A stretch of 64,000 nucleotides of DNA, from contig JAIBAX010000022.1 of the NCBI GenBank assembly GCA_019694955.1, positions 1-64,000 of the forward strand, in the 5' to 3' direction. This document shows positions 55,100-64,000 of this stretch, piece by piece. This DNA is from Chitinophagales bacterium (GTDB lineage: Bacteria; Bacteroidota; Bacteroidia; Chitinophagales; JADIYW01). Positions within the stretch are counted from its first letter, which is position 1. Each line of letters opens with the position of its first letter. The translations under genes were made by a program, and so were the position numbers. The notes under the pieces are model-generated. The model was not told where the DNA came from, ran no database searches, and worked only from the letters and a program-made list of their open reading frames with translations.

Positions 55100-55279
55100 T
55101 TATTTCTTTGAATTTTTCCAAAGAATAAATACTATAACGATTAAAAGGATCGGAAGTGAAATCCTAAACAATACACGGATATCTTTTGTATAATAGTAGG
55201 AAGTGCATACACTGATAGCAGACGAGATGGCCAGTATGAATGCAATGGCTAAAGCTATATTTCTTTTGGTAAAGGTCAT
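55100..55279 (-). CDS. Small two-helix membrane protein
   Basis: A 59-residue protein starting MTFTKRNIALAIAFILAISS; the frame continues upstream to 55342 but that part looks spurious. Two helices (about 7-25 and 35-54). Function unknown; it may be the first gene of the minus-strand run. Confidence 0.5.
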   Translation of the reverse strand: MTFTKRNIALAIAFILAISSAISVCTSYYYTKDIRVLFRISLPILLIVIVFILWKNSKK

Positions 55280-55463
55280 GTATAGTTCTTCTTTCTGCAA
55301 AAGTAGCAATAATTGCTGACGATAAGCAGATAATAGACGCAAATATCGACCTATTCACCCAATGGTATTGTTGTACAATAAATCAGAGCGGTTTGAAATT
55401 AACGAATTTGAGTTTGAAAATAAATCTTAATTTTAACTCGAATTTTCATCTTAAAAGCAAAGT

Positions 55464-56966
55464 ATGTCTCAATTTCATATAATAAATGGCGAAGGAATTA
55501 GCTTGGAAGCTGTGCGTAAAATTGTGTTTAATCAAACCATGAAACTGGAGTTGTCTGACAATGCAATACAAGTAATACAGCATTGCAGGACATACTTAGA
55601 CAATAAGTTGTCAGGATCCGATGATTTTTTTTATGGCATCAACACAGGTTTCGGTGCTTTGTGTAATGTAAAAATTGATGATGAAAGAATAAAAGAACTG
55701 CAGGAAAATCTAGTGTTGAGTCATGCTGCCGGAACAGGCTCAGAAATGCCAAAGCAAATTGTCAAACTCATGATGTTCCTGAAGATACATTCTTTGTCTT
55801 TTGGACATTCCGGCGTTGCAGTCGCCACCGTTCAGCGATTGGTAGATATGTATAATAAAGACGTCGTTCCGGTGGTGTACACACAAGGGTCGCTCGGAGC
55901 ATCAGGAGATTTGGCACCACTGGCGCACTTAGTGCTTCCAATCATAGGAAAAGGGGAAGTCACCTATAATGGCCAGCGGTTGCCGGGAGAAATCCTCGAA
56001 GATAAATTCGGTTGGAAGCCGATAGAACTGCAGTCGAAGGAAGGGCTGGCGTTATTAAACGGCACACAATTTATGCAAGCTTACGGGTTGTGGTCATTGT
56101 TTTTGTCGGAAAGACTATTTAACATCGCCGATTTCTGTGCCGCATTATCTTACGATGCTTGGGAATGCAAAGAAGAACCTTTTTATGAACCCATACACCG
56201 CATTCGCCCGCATAAAGGACAACTGGATACGGCACATGCCATAAGAAAGTTGATTAAAGGCAGTATGATTAATCAGCAAACAAAGCCACAGATACAAGAT
56301 CCTTACTCTTTTAGGTGTATCCCTCAGGTGCATGGGGCAAGTAAGGATACCTTACATTATATGCACAAGACGTTTGCAACAGAGTTGAATTCAGTTACCG
56401 ATAATCCTATTATCTTCCCCGACGAGGATTTAATTTTGAGTGGCGGAAACTTTCACGGACAACCTTTGGCTTTGGCAATGGATCATTTAGCGATAGCGTT
56501 AGCAGAGTTAGGCAATATTTCTGAGAGGAGAACTTATTTAATGTTGTCAGGGCAACGAGGACTTCCGGTTTTTCTCGCTAAAGACCCCGGCATCCACAAT
56601 GGATTGATGATTGCACAGTATACTGCGGCTTCCATTGTAAGCCAAAACAAGCAATTGTGTACCCCTGCATCTGTTGACAGTATTGTCAGCAGTAATGGAC
56701 AGGAGGATCACGTTAGCATGGGTAGCAATGGTGCCACCAAGTTGTATCAGGTAGCTACGAATCTTGAAAATATTTTGGCAATAGAATGGCTTACTGCTGC
56801 GCAGGCGTTAGCGTTTAGAAGACCTATGACAACTTCAATTTTGTTAGAGGAAAAAGTTGCCGCCTACAGAAATAAAGTCACATTCATGGAGCATGATAGA
56901 ATTATTTCATACGATATAAGGGAAACGGTTCTCTTTTTTAGAGAGCAAGAATGGAAAATAGAATAG
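55464..56966 (+). CDS. hutH: Histidine ammonia-lyase
   Basis: A 500-residue enzyme that deaminates histidine to urocanate (step 1). The Ala-Ser-Gly that cyclises into the MIO cofactor is in GSLGASGDLAPLAHLV. FYGINTGFGALCNV and VTDNPIIFPDED are family blocks. It stands alone; no hut regulator is visible nearby. Confidence 0.95.
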   Translation: MSQFHIINGEGISLEAVRKIVFNQTMKLELSDNAIQVIQHCRTYLDNKLSGSDDFFYGINTGFGALCNVKIDDERIKELQENLVLSHAAGTGSEMPKQIVKLMMFLKIHSLSFGHSGVAVATVQRLVDMYNKDVVPVVYTQGSLGASGDLAPLAHLVLPIIGKGEVTYNGQRLPGEILEDKFGWKPIELQSKEGLALLNGTQFMQAYGLWSLFLSERLFNIADFCAALSYDAWECKEEPFYEPIHRIRPHKGQLDTAHAIRKLIKGSMINQQTKPQIQDPYSFRCIPQVHGASKDTLHYMHKTFATELNSVTDNPIIFPDEDLILSGGNFHGQPLALAMDHLAIALAELGNISERRTYLMLSGQRGLPVFLAKDPGIHNGLMIAQYTAASIVSQNKQLCTPASVDSIVSSNGQEDHVSMGSNGATKLYQVATNLENILAIEWLTAAQALAFRRPMTTSILLEEKVAAYRNKVTFMEHDRIISYDIRETVLFFREQEWKIE

Positions 56967-57146
56967 TGTGAACAACCTGTTGTGGTAATGTGTATAAAAT
57001 TAATCCATTTGTTTTAAAAAAATAACTTCATATTGTATTGATTTTGAATATTTTAGAATTATATTACATGTGTTATAACTTATTCAGACGTACTAATATT
57101 TATTACTTTTATGCGCTTTATTTGAGAAAAGCAGTTGTATAAAGCT

Positions 57147-57154
57147 TAATTTTG
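57147..57154 (+). promoter_or_regulatory. Bacteroidota -7 promoter box
   Basis: TAATTTTG with a TTTG at 57121-57124 spaced 22 bases upstream; it would give a leader of about 65 bases for the adhesin gene at 57228. Confidence 0.4.
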
Positions 57155-57227
57155 TGCCATCATCATTTTAATATTCTGCAATTAGGAAGGTAGGATATTG
57201 GTATGAAAATTAGCAAAAAATTATAGT

Positions 57228-59309
57228 ATGAAATTCAGATTAGGCGCAATTGTCATTGTTGTTGTATCCATTTTTTTCAACACAGCGGTGGTGTATTCCC
57301 AGAAGGTGAAGATTTCCTTGAATGGTAATGATGCTACTGCTGCTGCAAATATACTTGGAGCAGGAAATCCCTATGGTCTTCCTGCAGGAAGTACACATCC
57401 TGATTTTCCTTATAAAACATGGCAACAAGCTTATGGTCGCGTTGTTACTAATAATACGGCACATCAAACAATTGAATTTTGCCCCGGCGTTTACACAAAT
57501 CAGTCTTCTCAAGGAAACATCGATGTTTGGGATCTTAATAATTTAACCAGTTTACGGGGCTTAACTATTGATGGTAAGGGAGCTTATTTAAGTGTTGCTG
57601 GCGCAGGCATTGGATTTTTGTGGAACAGGAATGTGGATAGTGTAACTGTTAAGAATTTTACTTTCCGTGGGTTCAATAATTCTGGACCAGGTGGAAGCTG
57701 CATTACTATGGAAGATGCACTCGGTTGCGTGATAGACAATTGTATTTTCTATGCGAATCCTACAGAAACTCCGGTTAGAATTGAAAGTACCGATTTTTCT
57801 CCAAATGGAAATGTTACTGCTGTAATAAGTAATTCAACTTTTGCCGGGAATCCGTATAATTCGGCTTCACCTTCAACAGTACCTAATACAGGAGCACTGA
57901 GAATTGATGCTTATGAATTTAGCACCATGAGGGTAGATATCATCTCTAGCAGTTTTTCTTGTAATGGAAGACAGGGTTCTGGGGGAGCCTTGCTCATAAA
58001 CGGCTCTACAACGGCTACACAAGGACAGAATTGTACCGTTAATATAGATGGATGCGATTTCTATAATAATAATATGGCATCAGGTGGGTCTGGAAATGGC
58101 GGTGGCGCCATCTATTCCTCCAATAGAACAACATTGAATGTAACCAATACAGACTTTTGTGAGAATTCTGTCGATGTTGATATCTCCAGTGGCGGAGGTG
58201 CTGCGATCTATGCGTATGCCACAGCATTAACGGTTGATAATTGCAGTTTTGCCAATAACCTATGTTCCGGCGTTGGCGTTACATCAACAGATGGAGGTGC
58301 TATTTTTATTGATGGAGGAACTTCTGCATCAAATCAAAAAGCGGCAATCGTTCGCAATTCAATTTTTTATGGAAACAGTACTCCCGACGATGGAGGTGCT
58401 ATTAGGGTTAGAACGGCTACTTCTTTTTTGGCAAAAAGATGCTTGTTTTTTGACAATTCCGCAGGAGGAGATGGTGGAGGCATTTCAGATGCAAATGGTG
58501 CGACTGTTACGATAGATTCCTGCACATTCTATAATAATAGTGGTGGCGTGGGAAGTGCTATTAGCAGTAATGGCTCCGGTACCATTGATATCACGAATTC
58601 AATTTTGTTTGGCAACCCTGGAACACAAACCAATGCCCCACTCGGAGCAGGAAATTTTACTGCGAATCCTTCTTTTGTGCAAATTGGGACTGGTGCAGGA
58701 GCAAATTTTGATGCTAACCTCACAAATGCAGGTGCGCATTTAGGTGTAGTGCCTATGCCTGCATGTGCAACATCATGTCCAACATTTGCACCAACAACCC
58801 CATGTGAAGCATCGGGATCAGAATTGGAAATTTCTTGTACATATTATTGCACTCAGGTAGACTCCCTGACAGATCCAAATCCAACAGGAAACGATGTACA
58901 ATTGTCTGTCCATATCAACAATTTTATAGAGCCAAGTTGCACCAATCCATTGTCATATACCTACGTTTTTCTAATTGTTGATGCATTGGGAAATGTAGTA
59001 GGCACTATTCCTGCAACTGACGCTAATAATGATGGTGTTCCAGATGCCAGCCTACCCGCAGCTACTCAAATATTGGATTTAAGCTCAATCGGTTTGTCAT
59101 CCGGAAATTATTCTATTGTAGGATTTCACTATTTAACATCAGATGTACCTTTGCATATCCCATCGCCTTTTGTCGGATTACCACTGGCAGAAATAATTGA
59201 CAGCATTACGATAGGAGAGGGTTGTGGCGTTATTGGAACGGATACCACATTCAAATTGTTGAAGCCAATATTGGTAAGTATGGTTACTTCTTGTACGGAT
59301 CAAAATTGA
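57228..59309 (+). CDS. Adhesin-like beta-helix protein, N-terminal part before a TGA
   Basis: A 693-residue product: signal peptide (about 1-24), then a right-handed parallel beta-helix region with many GG(A/G)I(Y/F) and DNCxFxNN turns (e.g. SGGGAAIYAYATALTVDNCS), typical of choice-of-anchor or polymorphic-membrane-protein repeats, then a Cys-containing domain to the TGA at 59307-59309. The same reading frame carries on without further stops to the window end (see next entry), so this is probably the front of a much larger gene. Confidence 0.85.
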   Translation: MKFRLGAIVIVVVSIFFNTAVVYSQKVKISLNGNDATAAANILGAGNPYGLPAGSTHPDFPYKTWQQAYGRVVTNNTAHQTIEFCPGVYTNQSSQGNIDVWDLNNLTSLRGLTIDGKGAYLSVAGAGIGFLWNRNVDSVTVKNFTFRGFNNSGPGGSCITMEDALGCVIDNCIFYANPTETPVRIESTDFSPNGNVTAVISNSTFAGNPYNSASPSTVPNTGALRIDAYEFSTMRVDIISSSFSCNGRQGSGGALLINGSTTATQGQNCTVNIDGCDFYNNNMASGGSGNGGGAIYSSNRTTLNVTNTDFCENSVDVDISSGGGAAIYAYATALTVDNCSFANNLCSGVGVTSTDGGAIFIDGGTSASNQKAAIVRNSIFYGNSTPDDGGAIRVRTATSFLAKRCLFFDNSAGGDGGGISDANGATVTIDSCTFYNNSGGVGSAISSNGSGTIDITNSILFGNPGTQTNAPLGAGNFTANPSFVQIGTGAGANFDANLTNAGAHLGVVPMPACATSCPTFAPTTPCEASGSELEISCTYYCTQVDSLTDPNPTGNDVQLSVHINNFIEPSCTNPLSYTYVFLIVDALGNVVGTIPATDANNDGVPDASLPAATQILDLSSIGLSSGNYSIVGFHYLTSDVPLHIPSPFVGLPLAEIIDSITIGEGCGVIGTDTTFKLLKPILVSMVTSCTDQN

Positions 59310-59711
59310 ACGCCGGCAAATAGTGGAGAATTTTTTGTTGATATTACCATCACAGGAGGTTGGCCTGAAGAAAATAACTCAGGTACATATACACTCATTT
59401 CCGCTGGTTTCAATTCTCCTATAACAACATATTCTTATGGTAATCCATTAGTAGATATTCCGGTGACCTTTGTAAATGGGAGCCTTCTTAGCATATCTGT
59501 GACCGACGATGGCAATTCTAGCAATACGTCTTGCAATGCATGCGCTTCTATAAATTATACAACCCCACATATATGTTGTTCCGGGATTCAGACATTGGTT
59601 CAAAACTATAGCTGTTTCCCTGCTGATACAGGTGTAATCATTGATTCCTTAACTTCATCTGGCGGTTGTGACAGCATTGTAACAACGATTACAACGTTAA
59701 TCAACGCTTCT

Positions 59712-60743
59712 TTCACAACTGTAAACGCTACCAGTTGCAACCCTGCCGACACAGGAACGGTGATAAATACGATTACCGGTGGTGCTGCAAATGGTTGTGA
59801 CAGCATTATAACAACAATTACAACTTTAATCAATCCATCTTTCACAACGGTAAACGCTACCAGTTGTAACCCTGCCGACACGGGAACGGTGGTAAATACG
59901 ATTACTGGTGGAGCAGCAAATGGCTGTGACAGCATTATAACGACCATTACAACTTTAATAAACGCTTCATTCACAACGGTAAACGCTACCAGTTGTAACC
60001 CTGCCGACACGGGAACGGTGGTAAATACGATTACTGGTGGAGCAGCAAACGGCTGTGACAGCATTATAACGACCATTATAACATTAATCAATCCATCTTT
60101 CACAACTGTAAACGCTAGCAGTTGCAACCCTGCCGACACGGGAACGGTTGTAAATACGATTACTGGCGGTGCAGCAAACGGCTGTGACAGCATTATAACA
60201 ACCATTACAACATTAATCAATCCATCTTTCACAACGGTAAATACTACCAGTTGCAACCCTGCCGACACGGGAACGGTAGTAAATACGATTAATGGTGGAG
60301 CAGCAAACGGTTGTGACAGCATTGTAACGACGATTACAACATTAATCAACGCTTCTTTCACAACGGTAAATGCTACCAGTTGCAACCCTGCCGACACAGG
60401 AACTGTGGTAAATACGATTACTGGTGGAGCAGCAAACGGTTGTGACAGCATTGTAACGACGATTACAACATTAATCAACGCTTCTTTCACAACGGTAAAT
60501 GCTACCAGTTGCAACCCTGCCGACACAGGAACAGTAGTAAATACCATTACAGGCGGTGCAGCAAATGGTTGTGACAGCATTATAACAACGATTACAACTT
60601 TAATCAACGCTTCATTCACAACTGTAAACGCTACCAGTTGCAACCCTGCCGACACGGGAACAGTAGTAAATACCATTACAGGCGGTGCAGCAAATGGCTG
60701 TGACAGCATTGTAACGACCATTACAACTTTAATAACTTGTGTC
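59712..60743 (+). repeat. Eight tandem 129-bp repeats (43 residues)
   Basis: Repeat starts, taken at TTCACAAC, are at 59712, 59841, 59970, 60099, 60228, 60357, 60486 and 60615. Each encodes SFTTVNATSCNPADTGTVVN and ITGGAANGCDSI plus a Thr-rich strand, with two Cys. Differences are mostly at third codon positions. Confidence 0.95.
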
Positions 60744-63700
60744 ACCCCAGATACCATCTACGATACCGTTCCGGTAAACGACACCGTGGAAGTATGTGTA
60801 AACTTAGAACCAACATTCGACCCTGCCCAAACAACCTATACTTTCTGTGACGGATCAACCGCTGATAACGGCACACTGGGTACTTATGAAATCGACGACA
60901 ATGGTTGTGTGACCTATGTTGCCGGAAATACACCGGGAGATGAGAATGAAATCTGTGTTATCGCTTGTGATGCCAATTTGGGTATTTGCGATACGACAAT
61001 TATCATCATCACTGTTGTTCCGCCAACGGTCACCCCAGATACCATTTACGATACCGTTCCGGTAAACGACACGGTGGTAGTATGTGTAAACCTAGAACCA
61101 ACATTTGACCCTGCCCAAACAACCTATACTTTCTGTGACGGCAGTACAACAGGTACGGGAACACTGGGCACTTATGAAATCGACGACAATGGTTGTGTGA
61201 CCTATGTTCCCGGAAATACACCGGGAGATGAGAACGAAATCTGTGTTATTGCCTGTGATGCCAATTTAGGTATCTGTGATACTACTATCATCATCATCAC
61301 CGTTGTTCCACCAACCGTCACCCCAGATACCATCTACGATACCGTTCCGGTAAACGACACCGTGGTAGTATGTGTAAACATAGAACCAACATTCGACCCT
61401 GCCCAAACAACCTATACTTTCTGTGACGGATCAACCGCTGATAACGGCACACTGGGCACTTATGAAATCGACGACAATGGTTGTGTGACCTATGTTGCCG
61501 CAAATACACCGGGAGATGAAAACGAAATCTGTGTTATTGCCTGTGATGCCAATTTAGGTATCTGTGATACTACTATCATCATCATCACCGTTGTTCCACC
61601 AACCGTCACCCCAGATACCATCTACGATACCGTTCCGGTAAACGACACCGTGGTAGTATGTGTAAACTTAGAACCAACATTTGACCCTGCCCAAACAACC
61701 TATACTTTCTGTGACGGTAGTACAATAGGTACGGGAATACTGGGTACTTATGAAATCGACGACAACGGATGTGTGACCTATGTTGCCGGAAATACACCGG
61801 GAGATGAAAACGAAATCTGTGTTATTGCTTGTGATGCCAACTTGGGTATTTGTGATACCACCATCATCATCATCACCGTTGTTCCGCCAACCGTCACCCC
61901 AGATACCATTTACGATACCGTTCCGGTGAATGATACAGTGGTAGTTTGTGTAAACCTAGAACCAACATTTGACCCTACCCAAACGACTTATACTTTCTGT
62001 GACGGCAGTACAACAGGTACGGGCACATTGGGTACTTACGAAATAGACGACAATGGTTGTGTGACCTATGTTGCCTCAAATACACCGGGAGATGAAAGCG
62101 AAATCTGTGTTATTGCTTGTGATGCCAACTTGGGTATTTGCGATACGACAATTATCATCATCACTGTTGTTCCGCCAACCGTCACACCGGATACCATTTA
62201 CGATACCGTTCCGGTGAATGATACAGTGGTAGTTTGTGTAAACCTAGAACCGACATTTGACCCTGCCCAAACGACTTATACTTTCTGTGACGGCAGTACA
62301 ACAGGTACGGGCACATTGGGTACTTACGAAATAGACGACAACGGTTGTGTGACCTATGTTGCCGGAAATACACCGGGAGATGAGAATGAAATCTGTGTTA
62401 TCGCCTGTGATGCCAACTTGGGTATTTGCGATACGACAATTATCATCATCACTGTTGTTCCGCCAACCGTCACCCCTGATACGATTTACGATACCGTTCC
62501 GGTGAATGATACAGTGGTAGTTTGTGTAAACTTAGAACCGACATTCGACCCTGCCCAAACAACCTATACTTTCTGTGACGGCAGTACAACAGGTACGGGA
62601 ACACTTGGTACTTATGAAATCGACGACAACGGATGTGTGACCTATGTTGCCGGAAATACACCGGGAGATGAGAACGAAATCTGTGTTATCGCCTGTGATG
62701 CCAATTTGGGTATCTGCGATACAACTATCATCATCATCACCGTTGTTCCACCAACTGTCACCCCGGATACCATCTACGATACCGTTCCAGTGAATGATAC
62801 AGTGGTAGTATGTGTAAACATAGAACCAACATTCGACCCTGCCCAAACAACCTATACTTTCTGTGACGGATCAACCGCTGATAACGGCACACTGGGCACT
62901 TATGAAATCGACGACAATGGTTGTGTGACCTATGTTGCCGGAAATACACCGGGAGATGAAAACGAAATCTGTGTTATCGCCTGTGATGCCAATTTGGGTA
63001 TTTGCGATACGACTATCATCATCATCACCGTTGTTCCGCCAACCGTCACCCCGGATACCATTTACGACACCGTTCCGGTGAACGACACGGTGGTAGTATG
63101 TGTAAACATAGAACCAACATTCGACCCTGCCCAAACAACCTATACTTTCTGTGACGGATCAACCGCTGATAACGGCACACTGGGCACTTATGAAATCGAC
63201 GACAATGGTTGTGTGACCTATGTTGCCGGAAATACACCGGGAGATGAAAACGAAATCTGTGTTATCGCCTGTGATGCCAATTTGGGTATTTGCGATACGA
63301 CTATCATCATCATCACTGTTGTTCCGCCAACTGTCACCCCGGATACCATTTACGATACCGTTCCGGTAAACGACACTGTGGTAGTATGTGTAAACCTAGA
63401 ACCAACATTTGACCCTGCCCAAACAACCTATACTTTCTGTGACGGCAGTACCACAGGTACGGGAACACTCGGCACTTATGAAATCGATGACAACGGATGT
63501 GTGACCTATGTTGCCGCAAATACACCGGGAGATGAGAATGAAATCTGTGTTATCGCGTGTGATGCCAATTTGGGTATCTGCGATACTACTATTATCATCA
63601 TCACCGTTGTTCCGCCAACTGTCACCCCGGATACCATCTACGATACCGTTCCGGTAAACGACACCGTGGTAGTTTGTGTAAACCTAGAACCGACATTTGA

Positions 63701-64000
63701 CCCTGCCCAAACAACCTATACTTTCTGTGACGGATCAACCGCTGATAACGGCACACTGGGTACTTATGAAATCGACGACAACGGTTGTGTGACCTATGTT
63801 GCCGGAAATACACCGGGAGATGAGAACGAAATCTGTGTTATCGCCTGTGATGCCAATTTGGGTATCTGCGATACTACTATCATCATCATCACTGTTGTTC
63901 CGCCAACCGTCACACCGGATACCATCTACGATACCGTTCCGGTGAACGACACCGTGGTAGTATGTATAAACTTAGAACCGACATTCGACCCTGCCCAAAC
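60741..64000 (+). repeat. Tandem 288-bp repeats (96 residues), at least 11 complete
   Basis: Starts at 60741, 61029, 61317, 61605, 61893, 62181, 62469, 62757, 63045, 63333, 63621 and 63909 (cut by the window edge). Each unit encodes VTPDTIYDTVPVND, an EPTFDPAQTTYTFCDGST strand, YEIDDNGCVTYVAGNTPGDE and ICVIACDANLGICDTTIIII. They resemble bacterial Ig-like adhesin repeats. Confidence 0.97.

Larger units (their letters stand above)
59310..64000 (+). pseudogene. Continuation of the adhesin frame after the TGA, partial
   Basis: In the same frame as 57228, open for 1563 codons to the edge of the window with no other stop or frameshift. It begins NSGEFFVDITITGGWPEENN (from about codon 4), then has the 43-residue repeats (59712-60743) and the 96-residue repeats (60741 onward). 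It lacks its own plausible start. Possible readings: a recent nonsense mutation, a sequencing or assembly error, or read-through. The C-terminus, where a type IX sorting domain would be expected, is outside the window. Confidence 0.75.

Noticed and set aside
59606-60757. 383-codon ORF on the minus strand over the 43-residue repeats
   Set aside because: It is the antisense of the in-frame tandem repeats; an exact 129-base period keeps any open frame open. The sense frame continues the adhesin.
60742-63813. Series of identical 63-codon minus-strand ORFs every 288 bases
   Set aside because: Shadows of the 96-residue sense repeats.
1-64000. tRNA, rRNA or insertion-sequence transposase genes
   Set aside because: I searched by eye for cloverleaf patterns, rRNA motifs and DDE or Y1 transposases and found none; this is a limited check.

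Overview
The window is from the phylum Bacteroidota, probably a gliding or saprophytic member near Chitinophagales/Saprospirales (the order is inference). The evidence is two giant secreted proteins ending in a type IX secretion (gliding-motility type B) C-terminal domain, several Bacteroidota -7 promoter boxes (TAnnTTTG) close to start codons, AT-rich DNA and few Shine-Dalgarno sequences.

Layout. (1) 1-7043: an integron-like cassette array without an integrase in view. Small unrelated genes all run on the + strand and are separated by imperfect palindromes shaped like attC sites. (2) 7044-22310: chromosomal genes. These are a cyclophilin, a large type IX cargo protein, a DUF1801 protein, the ATP-grasp / alpha-E / transglutaminase operon, a second giant PKD-repeat cargo protein facing it, two small membrane proteins and an S4 RNA-binding protein. 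(3) 22311-26189: an orphan secreted-size protein, hutU and phnA, embedded in paired CAACCTCGAGGGTTG palindromes. (4) 26190-40646: a complete type III-B CRISPR-Cas locus. It runs DEDDh exonuclease, CorA-like channel, a tiny membrane/coiled-coil protein, cmr1, a 3-TM membrane protein, cmr2 (cas10, cyclase only), cmr3, cmr4, cmr5, cmr6, cas6, a stand-alone retron-like reverse transcriptase, cas1, cas2 and an 18-repeat array. (5) 40892-44723: FAD oxidoreductase, hutI, hutG. (6) 44805-50868: a TetR regulator and an RND tripartite efflux system. (7) 50876-55279, minus strand: a DUF937 protein, three tandem AIM24-family proteins, an M48 protease and a small membrane protein. (8) 55464-56966: hutH. 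(9) 57228-64000: a giant adhesin-like protein with a beta-helix region, eight 43-residue repeats and at least eleven 96-residue repeats, interrupted by an in-frame TGA.

How the genes work together. hutH, hutU, hutI and hutG complete histidine degradation to glutamate but are spread over 33 kb. The CRISPR locus looks like a SAM-AMP signalling system: Cas10 keeps its GGDD cyclase motif and has no HD nuclease, CorA (GMN motif) is the likely membrane effector, and the overlapping DEDDh exonuclease is the likely signal-degrading enzyme, in the place taken by NrN or a SAM-AMP lyase in characterised systems. Two further membrane proteins lie inside this operon and are the best candidates for undescribed components. 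The reverse transcriptase next to cas1-cas2 suggests spacer capture from RNA.
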